From assembly GCA_050633585.1 (NCBI GenBank), contig JBOEGT010000034.1:12058-76057 (forward strand): a DNA stretch of 64,000 bases, in the 5' to 3' direction. A program made the position numbers and the translations under genes. The stretch's first letter is position 1, and the number at the start of each line of letters is the position of its first letter. The notes under the pieces are model-generated. The model saw only the letters and a list, made by a program, of their open reading frames with translations, searched no databases and was not told the DNA's origin. Below are positions 34,401 through 43,707 of this stretch, piece after piece. The DNA is from CALKZN01 sp050633585. Its GTDB lineage: Bacteria; Pseudomonadota; Gammaproteobacteria; Arenicellales; Arenicellaceae.

Positions 34401-35321
34401 ATGAACACATCAGAGTTTATTTGGTTCAATGGTGAAATGATCCCTTGGGAAAACGCAACGGTCCATGTTATGAGTCATGCGATTCATTATGGTTCAAGCG
34501 TATTTGAAGGGATTCGTGCATACGAAACACCAAATGGTACGGCTATATTTCGCTTAAATGACCATACGAAACGCTTCTTTGATTCAGCTAAAATTTATCG
34601 TATGGAGATTCCCTATACGTTTGATGAAATCAACCAAGCGACCAAGGATGCTGTGACCAAAAATAACCTGAAAGCGGCTTATATTCGACCGGCCGCATTT
34701 ATCGGTAATGTGGGTATCGGCTTGAACCCAGGATCCCATGTGGCTGAAGTGATGATTGCTGCGATCAAAATGGGCACTTATTTAGGTGAAGAGGGCTTGA
34801 AGAATGGGATTAATGCCGCGGTCACTTCCTGGAATCGTGTTGCACCTAATACCTTACCTGCGGGCTCTAAAGCGGGAGGTAACTATCTGTCTTCACAATT
34901 GATATCAGGTGAAGCGAAGCGTCATGGCTACGATGAAGGGATTGGGTTGGATGTGAATGGCCTTATTTCTGAAGGGGCTGGCGAGAATATTTTTGTGATT
35001 CGTAATGGCGTTATTTCCACTCCTCCGTCATCGGCTAGCCTTTTGCCAGGGCTGACTCGAGATGCAATGATAAGGTTTGCTCGCGATGGGGGATATGAAG
35101 TGAGAGAAGAGGCTTTAGCGCGTGAAGCACTGTATTTAGCCGATGAAGTATTCATGACGGGTACGGCTGCTGAAGTGACGCCTATTCGTTCAATTGACCA
35201 AATCGAAATTGGCGCTGGTAGTCGAGGTCCAATTACAGAACAATTACAATCTGTCTTTTTTGGACTTTTTGATGGTACAACTGAAGATAAGTACAGTTGG
35301 CTTGATTATGTTGATCAATAA
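34401..35321 (+). CDS. ilvE: Branched-chain amino-acid aminotransferase
   Basis: A 306-residue fold-type IV PLP transaminase acting on leucine, isoleucine and valine. The Schiff-base lysine is K157 in LPAGSKAGGNYLSSQ. MSHAIHYGSSVFEGIRAY and EGAGENIFVIRNG are class IV landmarks, and FMTGTAAEVTPI closes the cofactor site. A TATAAT is at 34292-34297, about 105 bases before the ATG. A 9-bp stem-loop lies between it and leuS. No other branched-chain genes are nearby. Confidence 0.95.
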   Translation: MNTSEFIWFNGEMIPWENATVHVMSHAIHYGSSVFEGIRAYETPNGTAIFRLNDHTKRFFDSAKIYRMEIPYTFDEINQATKDAVTKNNLKAAYIRPAAFIGNVGIGLNPGSHVAEVMIAAIKMGTYLGEEGLKNGINAAVTSWNRVAPNTLPAGSKAGGNYLSSQLISGEAKRHGYDEGIGLDVNGLISEGAGENIFVIRNGVISTPPSSASLLPGLTRDAMIRFARDGGYEVREEALAREALYLADEVFMTGTAAEVTPIRSIDQIEIGAGSRGPITEQLQSVFFGLFDGTTEDKYSWLDYVDQ

Positions 35322-35362
35322 TACTGTCGGTTAAAATTTTCAATAAACGATAGTTACGCTAA

Positions 35363-35386
35363 AAGATCAGAATGATGTCTGATCTT
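35363..35386 (+). terminator. 9-bp stem-loop between ilvE and leuS
   Basis: AAGATCAGA (35363-35371), loop ATGATG, TCTGATCTT (35378-35386). No U-tract follows, so it may be a weak terminator or an mRNA-stability hairpin. Confidence 0.45.
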
Positions 35387-35427
35387 CGACCTTACTCACC
35401 TGTAAATTTCTGGCCTAATCCACCTTC

Positions 35428-38031
35428 ATGAAAGATCAGTATAACCCTCAAGAAATAGAACAACGCATTCAACAGCACTGGGCTGATGACCAGACTTTTG
35501 TTGTGAGTGAAGATCCCAGTAAAGAAAAGTATTATTGCCTCGTGATGTTCCCTTATCCGTCAGGAAAGTTGCATATGGGGCACGTGCGTAATTACACGAT
35601 CGGTGATGTGATAAGCCGTTATCAGCGTATGTTGGGTAAAAATGTCATGCAACCCATGGGGTGGGACGCTTTCGGCTTGCCGGCTGAAAATGCCGCCATT
35701 CAACATCAAGTCCCACCGGCAGCTTGGACGGATGATAATATTTCCAATATGCGTGGCCAGCTTGCTCGGCTAGGTTTTGCATATGATTGGACGCGTGAAT
35801 TAGCCACTTGTAAGCCTAATTATTATAAATGGGAGCAGTGGTTTTTTAGTAAGTTGTACGAAAAAGGTATCGTTTATAAAGCCGAGTCTGAGGTTAATTG
35901 GGACCCAATTGATCAAACGGTCTTGGCCAATGAACAAGTGATTGATGGGAGAGGTTGGCGCTCTGGGGCGCTGGTTGAAAAACGAAAAATACCTCAATGG
36001 TTTTTGAAAATCACAGATTATGCTGAAGAGCTTTTGACTGGCCTTGATGGTCTTGACGGTTGGCCAGACGCGGTACGCACTATGCAGCGTAACTGGATTG
36101 GTCGTTCTGAAGGTGTGCAAGCACAGTTTTCATTATCCAATTCTCAAGCGGGCCTAGATCATTTGTCAATTTATACGACACGGCCTGACACGATAATGGG
36201 TGTGACGTATTTAGCCGTCGCAGCAGAGCACCCATTGGCTTTATCTGTCGCCGAATCGAATGAACATGTTGCCGAATTTATTCAAGATTGCCGCCAAAGT
36301 TCCACTGCTGAAGCTGATATGGAAACCATGGAGAAAAAAGGCATAGATCTTGGTGTCACGTGTATTCATCCAATCACGGGTGAGCCAGTGAAGGTTTTTT
36401 GCGCTAATTTTGTACTAATGAGCTATGGGACGGGTGCCGTGATGGCAGTGCCTGCTCATGATCAGCGTGATTATGAATTTGCACGAAAATACGATATCGA
36501 AATCAAACCAGTTATACATCCTGCAGATGGTTCTGAACTTGATATTAGTGAGGCTGCCTATATTGACTATGGTGTGCTTAAAAATTCGGGTGAATTTGAT
36601 GGCCTGAGTTCTGATGAGGGTAAGCAAGCAGTTGCCGACTGGTTGGTTGAAAAAGGGTTGGGTGAGAAACAAGTCAATTACCGTTTGCGTGATTGGGGTG
36701 TGTCCCGTCAGCGATATTGGGGTTGCCCTATCCCGATGGAATATGATGAACAAGGCAATGAAACACCAGCAAAATCTTACCCCGTTGAGCTACCAACAGA
36801 TGTTGAAGTCACTGGAGATGGCTCGCCATTAAAGCGTATGCCTGAGTTTTATGAAACTCAAAGTGAAGCTGGAGAGAGTTTGCGCCGTGAAACGGACACG
36901 TTTGATACGTTCTTTGAATCATCTTGGTATTACGCACGTTTTTGTTGCCCTGATAACGATGAAAAAATGCTTGATGATCGCGCAAAGTATTGGTTACCCG
37001 TTGATCAGTATATTGGCGGTATTGAGCATGCTATTTTGCATTTATTATATGCGAGGTTTTTTAATAAGCTAATGCGTGATGAAGGTTTGATTGAGAATGA
37101 TGAACCTTTTGAGAAACTGTTAACTCAAGGTATGGTGTTGGCGGAGACATACTACCGTGAAGATGACTCAGGGAAAAAAGCGTTTTTTAATCCTGCCGAT
37201 GTTGAATTAACAAAAGATGATAAAGGTGCTGTCGTCAAAGCGGTATTAAAAGCGGATGGCCTTCCTGTTATTCATGGTGGTATGGAAAAAATGTCGAAAT
37301 CCAAAAATAATGGCATCGATCCACAAACCATGATTGATAAATACGGTTGCGATACGGTTCGATTGTTTACTATGTTTGCGGCACCTCCAGAGCAATCATT
37401 AGAGTGGAATGATGATGCGATTGCAGGTTGCGCAAGATTCCTTCGTCGGGTTTGGGCGCTATATTTCAAATATGAAGCTATTTTGAATCGACACGATTGG
37501 CAAATTTTAAGTGGTGAAAAGTTTACCAATAAATCGATGCAAGACATGCGTTTTAAAACACATGAGGTTGTTCGAAAAACGCAGTTTGACTTTCAACGAA
37601 ATCATTTCAATACGGTTGTAGCGGGCGCTATGGAGTTGACAAACACCATTGAGAAACAAGATTGGTTTAAAGTTGATGCTGAAGAAGAACTGGTGCTTGT
37701 TGAGGCATGCACTGTCTTATTACGTATGCTTGCCCCCATAACGCCACACATAGCGCAGGAGTTATGGGCTGAATTTGGAGGTGAAGGCCAAATTTTAGAT
37801 GCTGGTTGGCTAATCGTGGATGAGTCGGCATTGGTCAAAGATGAAGTAACGTACGTAGTACAGGTTAATGGTAAGTTGCGAGATGAAATTAATGTCGCGG
37901 CTTCATTAGGTAAGGATGATATTCAAGCCCAAGCAATGGCCTCGGCGGGTGTGCAGCGTCATATTGATGGTTTGACAGTCCGCAAAGTGATTGTGGTACC
38001 AAATCGTTTGGTGAATATTGTTGCTAATTAA
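35428..38031 (+). CDS. leuS: Leucyl-tRNA synthetase
   Basis: An 867-residue class I synthetase. The HIGH motif appears as HMGH at 49-52 in FPYPSGKLHMGHVRNY, and KMSKS at 621-625. The CP1 editing domain (about 220-420) contains TTRPDTIMGVTYLAVA and the conserved GTGAVMAVPAHDQRD with the catalytic Asp. The C-terminal domain ends NRLVNIVAN. It charges tRNA-Leu and edits mischarged products. It heads the leuS-lptE-holA cluster usual in gammaproteobacteria. Confidence 0.97.
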   Translation: MKDQYNPQEIEQRIQQHWADDQTFVVSEDPSKEKYYCLVMFPYPSGKLHMGHVRNYTIGDVISRYQRMLGKNVMQPMGWDAFGLPAENAAIQHQVPPAAWTDDNISNMRGQLARLGFAYDWTRELATCKPNYYKWEQWFFSKLYEKGIVYKAESEVNWDPIDQTVLANEQVIDGRGWRSGALVEKRKIPQWFLKITDYAEELLTGLDGLDGWPDAVRTMQRNWIGRSEGVQAQFSLSNSQAGLDHLSIYTTRPDTIMGVTYLAVAAEHPLALSVAESNEHVAEFIQDCRQSSTAEADMETMEKKGIDLGVTCIHPITGEPVKVFCANFVLMSYGTGAVMAVPAHDQRDYEFARKYDIEIKPVIHPADGSELDISEAAYIDYGVLKNSGEFDGLSSDEGKQAVADWLVEKGLGEKQVNYRLRDWGVSRQRYWGCPIPMEYDEQGNETPAKSYPVELPTDVEVTGDGSPLKRMPEFYETQSEAGESLRRETDTFDTFFESSWYYARFCCPDNDEKMLDDRAKYWLPVDQYIGGIEHAILHLLYARFFNKLMRDEGLIENDEPFEKLLTQGMVLAETYYREDDSGKKAFFNPADVELTKDDKGAVVKAVLKADGLPVIHGGMEKMSKSKNNGIDPQTMIDKYGCDTVRLFTMFAAPPEQSLEWNDDAIAGCARFLRRVWALYFKYEAILNRHDWQILSGEKFTNKSMQDMRFKTHEVVRKTQFDFQRNHFNTVVAGAMELTNTIEKQDWFKVDAEEELVLVEACTVLLRMLAPITPHIAQELWAEFGGEGQILDAGWLIVDESALVKDEVTYVVQVNGKLRDEINVAASLGKDDIQAQAMASAGVQRHIDGLTVRKVIVVPNRLVNIVAN

Positions 38032-38118
38032 TTGTGGAACCAAGTGAGTTTCGTATAAACTAAAGCCCGTCTCTTCTCTTATACTAACGATAACGATATA
38101 AAAATAAAGGTGCTTTCA

Positions 38119-38613
38119 ATGCGTCAAATTTCGCGTCATTTTTCGACAACATTCATAGTGTTGGTTTTGTCTTTTTTGGTGTCAGCGTGTGGTTTTCATT
38201 TGCGTGGACAATTACCGTTGCCTGAAGCTGTCAGCGTTATTTATCTAGACGCAGAGCGAAGCGATTTCCAACGTGAATTGCAGGATAGCTTGCGTGCAGC
38301 TGGAGCCAACTTGGTTGATCAGCCAAGCCAAGCGAAAGCCATTCTACAAATTGTTGATGAATATGCAGAGCGTGAGGCATTGACATTAAATACAGATGGG
38401 CGTGCTACTGCCTACAAACTCTATTATACCGTTGAGTATGTCGTTGCTAATGAAAAGCAAGAATTGCTGCGTGAAGGCACATTAGTTGAGCAAAGCCAAT
38501 ATAATTTCAGCTCAGGCCAAGCCGTTAGGCAAGAAAACGAAGAAGCAGAATTGCTGGAAGAAATGTATAAAGAGTTATCTCTCAAACTTGTTCGTCAACT
38601 TGGTTCATTGTAA
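38119..38613 (+). CDS. lptE: LPS-assembly lipoprotein LptE
   Basis: A 164-residue outer-membrane lipoprotein. The signal ends at lipobox VSAC followed by GFHLRGQLPLP, the hallmark LptE N-terminus. It plugs the LptD barrel and delivers lipopolysaccharide to the cell surface. ATG 38119 is chosen because AAGG lies eight bases upstream; a GTG nine bases earlier is in frame but overlaps that site. It sits between leuS and holA as in E. coli. The presence of lptM elsewhere in the window is consistent with a normal LPS translocon. Confidence 0.95.
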   Translation: MRQISRHFSTTFIVLVLSFLVSACGFHLRGQLPLPEAVSVIYLDAERSDFQRELQDSLRAAGANLVDQPSQAKAILQIVDEYAEREALTLNTDGRATAYKLYYTVEYVVANEKQELLREGTLVEQSQYNFSSGQAVRQENEEAELLEEMYKELSLKLVRQLGSL

Positions 38614-38679
38614 AGACATCCTTTTCAAACGGGGCAAGGGACGAGCATTCCTTTGCCCTTTGTTATCTAGTGTATCGAT

Positions 38680-39732
38680 ATGCGCGTAGTTGCTGATCAG
38701 TTAACGCAACAACTGGTCAAGCAAACGCCAAAAATTTTGTTGCTGCATGGCAATGAAACATTGTTGGTTGAAGAGGCTTTGGATCAGCTTAGGGCGCATT
38801 TTCGACAACAAGGTTTTATAGAACGACTGACCTATTCTGTTGATGCGGGTTTTGATTGGAATCAACTGGCAGACTCTGGCCAAAATATGTCCTTATTCAG
38901 TGAGTCGCGATTATTAGAAATTCGTATGCCTACTGGAAAGCCAGGTGTTAAAGGTGCTAAGTTTTTTACGGAACTGACTCAAAAAATCGCCTTTGGCGAT
39001 GTGGCAGATGCATATCTTGTGATTACCGAGGGTTTAACAAAGCAGCAACGGTCTGCAAAATGGGCGAGTATGATTGATTCTGCGGGTTGGATCATCGACA
39101 CGTATGACATCAAAGCTGAACAGCTCCCACAATGGTTAAAACAGCGCTTTCAAAGCAGAGCTCTTCGAGTAGAGGCAGGCGTGATTGAAACACTTGCTAA
39201 TGCGACTGAAGGGAATTTGTTAGCAGCAGCGCAAATTATTGATCAGCTAGCGGTGCTCGCCGATGATGGTGCTGTACCAATCAAATTACTTGAACAGACA
39301 ATGGAAGATCAGTCTCGCTTCACTGTGTATAGTTTTGTAGATAGTTGTTTGTTGGGCGTGTCAGCAGAATGTATTCATCGTTTAGAGAGAATTCGTACAG
39401 AAGCGGATAACGCGGTGTTACTCATTTGGTCATTAGCGAAAGAAACTCGTGAATTATTGCAGATGGCTGAACTCATCGCTAATGGTCAATCCATAACGGC
39501 TGTTATGAAACAACACCGAGTCTGGTCTAATCGCCAACGCTTTGTCAGTGCCGCATTAAACCGTTTAGATAAAACATCGTTAAGCGATATTCTGACACGA
39601 ATAACCCAGTTGGATGCAATGGCTAAGGGCCAGCGTCAGGGTGATATTTGGCATGAGCTAGAAAAGCTTTGTTTACGTTATTGTGGTATTGAAACATTGC
39701 CGATAGTGGCGAATAATTCAAGTTATGGCTAA
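38680..39732 (+). CDS. holA: DNA polymerase III subunit delta
   Basis: A 350-residue clamp-loader subunit that opens the beta sliding clamp. It shows the N-terminal LLLHGNETLLVEEALDQLR, FSESRLLEIRMPTGKPG, and the C-terminal helical collar region. Domain I keeps the clamp-opening hydrophobic pair in NMSLFSESRL. The ATG lacks a clear ribosome site. Its last 8 bases overlap the start of proA, indicating coupled translation. Confidence 0.93.
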   Translation: MRVVADQLTQQLVKQTPKILLLHGNETLLVEEALDQLRAHFRQQGFIERLTYSVDAGFDWNQLADSGQNMSLFSESRLLEIRMPTGKPGVKGAKFFTELTQKIAFGDVADAYLVITEGLTKQQRSAKWASMIDSAGWIIDTYDIKAEQLPQWLKQRFQSRALRVEAGVIETLANATEGNLLAAAQIIDQLAVLADDGAVPIKLLEQTMEDQSRFTVYSFVDSCLLGVSAECIHRLERIRTEADNAVLLIWSLAKETRELLQMAELIANGQSITAVMKQHRVWSNRQRFVSAALNRLDKTSLSDILTRITQLDAMAKGQRQGDIWHELEKLCLRYCGIETLPIVANNSSYG

Positions 39733-40999
39733 TTTAAACGAAATGACAATAAAACAGATGCTTGATGCGCTTGGTCAGCAAGCGGTGGCGGCATCTAAAG
39801 AGTTGGCAAGGGCAACAACGCAGACAAAAAATGCTGCGTTATTAGCGATTGCTGAAAATATTGAAAATATGGCTGCTGAGCTAAAATCAGCGAACATGAA
39901 AGACCTTGTTGCGGGTAAAGAGCGAGGTTTGGATGAAGCGTTATTAGATCGCTTAGCACTGAATGATAAGGTCATCGCTGGTATGGTGGAAGGTATTCGC
40001 CAGATTGTGGCGCTGCCAGACCCTGTTGGTTCAGTTGAAGGTTTGAAGTATTTGCCCTCCGGTATACAGCTTGGCAAAATGCGAGTGCCTTTGGGCGTTG
40101 TAGGGATTATTTACGAATCACGGCCAAATGTGACAATTGATGCGGCTGCACTATGCCTTAAATCGGGGAATGCAACTATCTTGCGAGGTGGGTCTGAGGC
40201 GATTCACTCCAATGTGGCGTTGGCAAAATGCATTCAAAATGGTTTGAAGTCAACAGGGTTGTCAGAACAATGCGTTCAGGTCATTGAAACGACCGATCGA
40301 GCTGCTGTTGGCGCACTAATTACCGACTCACAACATGTAAATGTCATTATTCCACGTGGCGGTAAAGGCTTGATCGCTAGGATCAGTCAAGAAGCATCGG
40401 TGCCTGTTATTAAACACTTGGATGGTAATTGCCATGTATATCTAGATCGTGAGGCTGATGTAGAAAAGGCTTTTCAGATTGCGTTAAATGCTAAAACTCG
40501 TCGTTACGGCGTTTGTAATGCGATGGAAACATTGCTGGTACATAATGAGATAGCCGAGCAAGTTTTGCCTAGGTTGATTGAGGCCTATGCTGAAAAAGGC
40601 GTGGAGTTGAGAGGCTGTTCGCGTACTCAAGCATTTGATGCTAAGATAAAGCCTGCAACGCAAGAAGATTGGGAGACAGAGTATTTAGCGCCAATGTTAG
40701 CGATTAAAATAGTTGATAGTTGTGATCAAGCGATTCAGCACATTGCTGAGTATAGTTCTGACCATACCGAGGCTATTGTGACACAAGATGTGAGCATCGC
40801 TAATCAATTTATCCGAGAAGTTGATTCAAGTTCCGTGATGGTAAATGCCTCGACGGGCTTTGCTGATGGGTTTGAGTATGGGCTAGGCGCTGAAATAGGT
40901 ATTAGTACTGACCGTTTACATGTTCGTGGGCCAGTGGGGCTTGAAGGCTTAACGACCGAAAAGTGGGTTGTTTATGGTGATGGCCATATACGGGGGTAA
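39725..40999 (+). CDS. proA: Gamma-glutamyl phosphate reductase
   Basis: A 424-residue aldehyde-dehydrogenase-like enzyme reducing glutamyl-5-phosphate to the semialdehyde in proline synthesis. Conserved stretches include VPLGVVGIIYESRPNVTIDAA, LRGGSEAIHSN, HLDGNCHVYLD, the catalytic cysteine in RRYGVCNAMETLLVH, and HVRGPVGLEGLTTEKW (given in part). It overlaps holA by 8 bases. proB is not in the window. It occupies its usual place between holA and nadD in this lineage. Confidence 0.96.
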   Translation: MANLNEMTIKQMLDALGQQAVAASKELARATTQTKNAALLAIAENIENMAAELKSANMKDLVAGKERGLDEALLDRLALNDKVIAGMVEGIRQIVALPDPVGSVEGLKYLPSGIQLGKMRVPLGVVGIIYESRPNVTIDAAALCLKSGNATILRGGSEAIHSNVALAKCIQNGLKSTGLSEQCVQVIETTDRAAVGALITDSQHVNVIIPRGGKGLIARISQEASVPVIKHLDGNCHVYLDREADVEKAFQIALNAKTRRYGVCNAMETLLVHNEIAEQVLPRLIEAYAEKGVELRGCSRTQAFDAKIKPATQEDWETEYLAPMLAIKIVDSCDQAIQHIAEYSSDHTEAIVTQDVSIANQFIREVDSSSVMVNASTGFADGFEYGLGAEIGISTDRLHVRGPVGLEGLTTEKWVVYGDGHIRG

Positions 41000-41037
41000 T
41001 GATTACACGATTATGTTGATTGAAAATGTAAACCCAT

Positions 41038-41053
41038 CGGAGGTTTTGTTCTG
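41038..41053 (+). promoter_or_regulatory. Strong ribosome site spaced for a CTG start of nadD
   Basis: CGGAGG at 41038-41043 lies seven bases before CTG at 41051, which is in frame with nadD and would give the N-terminus MSKTASKMDNCQ. The ATG at 41072 has no ribosome site. TTG at 41045 is in frame but followed by a stop. Confidence 0.5.
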
Positions 41054-41071
41054 AGTAAAACAGCTTCCAAA

Positions 41072-42175
41072 ATGGATAATTGCCAAACGATTGCATTGTT
41101 TGGTGGAACATTTGACCCCGTTCATTTAGGCCATATCAACACGGTGGCTGCTTTGCAAAAAGATCTTAACATTGACCAAATTCGCTGGGTGTTGAGCGCT
41201 CATCCGCCCCATCGTCATCTGCCTGAAGCTAGCATAGAGCAACGTTTAACGATGTTGAATATAGCGCTGACAGATTATCCGGGGATGGTCAGTGACGATG
41301 TTGAAGTACGCCGTGAAAAAGCCTCTTATACCATTGATACATTAATCTACTTTCGCGAGAAATATCCGAAGGCAAGCCTTACCTTAATTGTAGGGAGTGA
41401 CATCATGGATTCGTTCGATCGATGGCATCGGGCTGATGATATTCTTCGCTATGCCAATATGATTGTTATGCATCGAGCTGGTTATGATAACCATGTGCAC
41501 CCGATGTTGCTGGAAAGTGTGGTTAAAGACTGGAAAATCTTGAGAAAATCTGCATTTGGCTGCGTTTTCATGTATGCTGCGCCGCCAATCCCAATATCTG
41601 CGACGAAAATTAGGCAATCAATTGCTAATGGCGATGATGCCAGCCAGTTTTTGGATGAGCAAATAAATCGCTACATTCAAACACAGCAATTATATTTATC
41701 AAGCCCTAACATGGGCCTAAAGACAGAGTCAAACCAAACCAAGCTAACTGAAAATCAAGAGGATACTATGATCGAGAACCATGCCCAGGCTGATTTCTCA
41801 GCCGAAACTGTTTTATTGAACAGTGATCAACAAGTAGAAATGATTGTTGATGCTTTAGAAGATAATAAAGCGCTAGATATAAAAGTGCTTGATATCGCTG
41901 ATATTGCCAGTTTTGCTGACTATATGATTATTGCTACAGGGACATCCAGTACGCATTTAAAGTCAATTGCTGCTAATGCTAGCCGCGAATTAAGTCGCCA
42001 AGGTTTGAAGTCGATTGGTGAAGAAGGGCGTGACTCAAATGAGTGGGTGTTGGCAGATTTTGGAGATGTCGTTGTGCATATAATGCGTCAGGAAGTGCGA
42101 GAGTTATATGACTTAGAAAAGCTATGGGATCGAGAGGTTCGTAAAGTGCTCGCTGAGAGTAATCACGACAATTAA
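41072..42175 (+). CDS. nadD-rsfS: Fused nicotinate-nucleotide adenylyltransferase / ribosomal silencing factor
   Basis: One uninterrupted 367-codon frame covers two proteins normally encoded separately. Residues 1-212 are NadD, which makes deamido-NAD: ALFGGTFDPVHLGHI (8-22) with the HxGH signature, VGSDIMDSFDRWHR, and PISATKIRQS (174-183). Residues 213-232 are a polar linker. Residues about 245-362 are RsfS (YbeB/Iojap), which binds L14 and blocks subunit joining: KALDIKVLDI, FADYMIIATGTS, EGRDSNEWVLADFGDVVVHIM, YDLEKLW. M233 has its own ribosome site, so a free RsfS may also be made. CTG at 41051 could be the true start. rlmH follows after 41 bases. Confidence 0.9.
   Translation: MDNCQTIALFGGTFDPVHLGHINTVAALQKDLNIDQIRWVLSAHPPHRHLPEASIEQRLTMLNIALTDYPGMVSDDVEVRREKASYTIDTLIYFREKYPKASLTLIVGSDIMDSFDRWHRADDILRYANMIVMHRAGYDNHVHPMLLESVVKDWKILRKSAFGCVFMYAAPPIPISATKIRQSIANGDDASQFLDEQINRYIQTQQLYLSSPNMGLKTESNQTKLTENQEDTMIENHAQADFSAETVLLNSDQQVEMIVDALEDNKALDIKVLDIADIASFADYMIIATGTSSTHLKSIAANASRELSRQGLKSIGEEGRDSNEWVLADFGDVVVHIMRQEVRELYDLEKLWDREVRKVLAESNHDN
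41757..41770 (+). promoter_or_regulatory. Internal ribosome site and ATG for separate RsfS
   Basis: AAGAGGA (41757-41763) precedes ATG 41768-41770 by about five bases, inside the linker of the fused frame. Initiation here gives a 135-residue RsfS of slightly more than usual length (MIENHAQADFSAE...). Confidence 0.6.
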
Positions 42176-42216
42176 TGTAAAAGCATCACATTTTCGAAGT
42201 ACTGTAGAAGTATAAA

Positions 42217-42690
42217 ATGAAAGTCTCACTGATTGCCGTTGGCACAAAGATGCCAAAATGGGTGACGACTGCTTATGAGGAATATCAAAAACGATTACCG
42301 AAGCAGTGTTCATTGGAGTTAGTAGAAATTGCCGCAAAACACCGCGGTAAAAATGCGGATATCCCAAGAATTCTACGCGACGAAGCGCAGGCAATTCGCC
42401 AAGCCCTGAGCGATCATCAAAAAGTGATCGTTTTGGATCGTAAAGGTCAGCATATTACAACTGAAAAATTAGCCGATAATCTACAAGGATGGATTGATGA
42501 TAATCAAGATATAGCCTTAATCATTGGCGGTCCTGAAGGGGTAGACCCTCAGATGCTAGCAGAAGCAGAACAAAAGTGGTCGTTGTCAGCCATGACGTTT
42601 GCTCACCCCATTGTCAGAGTGATGGTAGCTGAACAAGTATATCGAGCATGGAGTATTATTGCAGGTTTGCCATACCACCGCGGAGACTAG
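42217..42690 (+). CDS. rlmH: 23S rRNA (pseudouridine1915-N3)-methyltransferase
   Basis: A 157-residue SPOUT methyltransferase. The knotted SAM site has ALIIGGPEGVDPQML and the C-terminal AHPIVRVMVAEQVYRAWSII with the final YHRGD. The start MKVSLIAVGTKMPKWV is standard. It methylates pseudouridine 1915 in helix 69 of 23S rRNA on 70S ribosomes. It follows rsfS, the usual pair, but the mrdA-rodA genes that often come next are replaced by a DUF4282 gene. Confidence 0.96.
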   Translation: MKVSLIAVGTKMPKWVTTAYEEYQKRLPKQCSLELVEIAAKHRGKNADIPRILRDEAQAIRQALSDHQKVIVLDRKGQHITTEKLADNLQGWIDDNQDIALIIGGPEGVDPQMLAEAEQKWSLSAMTFAHPIVRVMVAEQVYRAWSIIAGLPYHRGD

Positions 42691-42784
42691 AAATATTGGT
42701 GGCATATATTGATCTTGCTACTTAGGGGCTCATTTCGGATAATGTTTGCCCAAATTATCTATTTATAAAAAGGAAGGTGTAAGA

Positions 42785-43045
42785 ATGAATGCTCGTGACG
42801 TTTTGTTTTTTGAGAAAATGTTAACTCCTAAGATTATGATTGTCGTCTACTGGCTCTCGTTAGCAGCAGTTGTCTTGGCGGGAATAACGGCTATTTTTAG
42901 TGGGGAGTTTTTTAAAGGGTTGCTAACCATTTTACTTGGTCCTATTGGGGTTCGAGTTTACTGTGAATTCTTTGTGGTTATTTTTCAGTTAAACAAAAAT
43001 GTTCAGAATATTTCTGATGTTAAAGCGCAGAATAGCGACAGTTAA
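42785..43045 (+). CDS. DUF4282-type small membrane protein
   Basis: An 86-residue protein with two membrane helices (about 14-38 and 43-68), separated by a short polar turn. RDVLFFEKMLTPKIM at the N-terminus and FKGLLTILLGPIGVRVYCEFFVVIFQLNKN are those of the DUF4282 family (quoted in part), whose function is unknown. ATG 42785 is preferred because AAGGAAGG lies about nine bases upstream; an earlier in-frame start at 42746 lacks one. It ends at a terminator that reaches into the start of maf. Confidence 0.8.
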   Translation: MNARDVLFFEKMLTPKIMIVVYWLSLAAVVLAGITAIFSGEFFKGLLTILLGPIGVRVYCEFFVVIFQLNKNVQNISDVKAQNSDS

Positions 43046-43055
43046 TCATTGTATC

Positions 43056-43090
43056 AAAGGGAGTTATGCTAGAGCATGGACTCCCTTTTT
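43056..43090 (+). terminator. Rho-independent terminator before maf
   Basis: AAAGGGAGT (43056-43064) pairs with ACTCCCTTT (43080-43088), followed by TT. It terminates the DUF4282 transcript directly against the maf start codon. Confidence 0.75.
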
Positions 43091-43696
43091 ATGAATATGG
43101 CACATTTTGATTTATATCTTGCTTCTGCATCTCCTCGGCGTAAAGCTTTATTAGAAAGCATTGGTTTGAAATTGCTAGTTTGTCCTGCGGATATCGATGA
43201 AGAAGCATATAGCAATGAAACACCTGAAAGTTATGTCAGGCGCTTAGCGTTACAAAAAGCGCAAGCTGCTTTTGAACGTTGCCAAGATCGCATTTTACAT
43301 CGTCCATTTATGGGTGCTGATACGATTGTTGCTTGCGATGGAGAATTGTTTGGGAAACCGTTAAATGAAGATGATGCGGTTCGCATGTGGACCGCGATGT
43401 CTGGGAAAAAACATCAAGTGCTGACCGCATTAGCGGTAATTGACGGAGTGGAAAACGATGCGACAAGCGTTGTTGAGTTATCTATTAGTCATGTTCAATT
43501 TAAGGCACTACATTTATCGGAAATGCGTACCTATTGGATGTCAGGTGAGCCTCAAGACAAAGCGGGTGCTTATGGTATTCAAGGGGCAGCGTCAGCATGG
43601 GTTCAATCAATTCAAGGGAGTTATACGGGCGTCATGGGTCTCCCTTTATTTGAAACTAATCGTGCTTTGAGTCAATTCAATTTGAATTGGTTGTAG
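43091..43696 (+). CDS. maf: Maf-family nucleoside triphosphate pyrophosphatase
   Basis: A 201-residue Maf protein that hydrolyses non-canonical or UTP/dTTP nucleotides. LASASPRRKALLESIG is the signature; ADTIVACDGELFGKP holds the catalytic aspartate region, and DKAGAYGIQGAASAWVQSIQGSYTGVMGLP is the C-terminal block (given in part). The YGIQG form points to the YhdE (dTTP/UTP) group. The start is uncertain: ATG 43076 lies in the terminator hairpin, and ATG 43091 and 43097 have no ribosome site. I list 43091. It precedes rng, as in E. coli. Confidence 0.92.
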   Translation: MNMAHFDLYLASASPRRKALLESIGLKLLVCPADIDEEAYSNETPESYVRRLALQKAQAAFERCQDRILHRPFMGADTIVACDGELFGKPLNEDDAVRMWTAMSGKKHQVLTALAVIDGVENDATSVVELSISHVQFKALHLSEMRTYWMSGEPQDKAGAYGIQGAASAWVQSIQGSYTGVMGLPLFETNRALSQFNLNWL

Positions 43697-43707
43697 GTTT
43701 CACCGGT

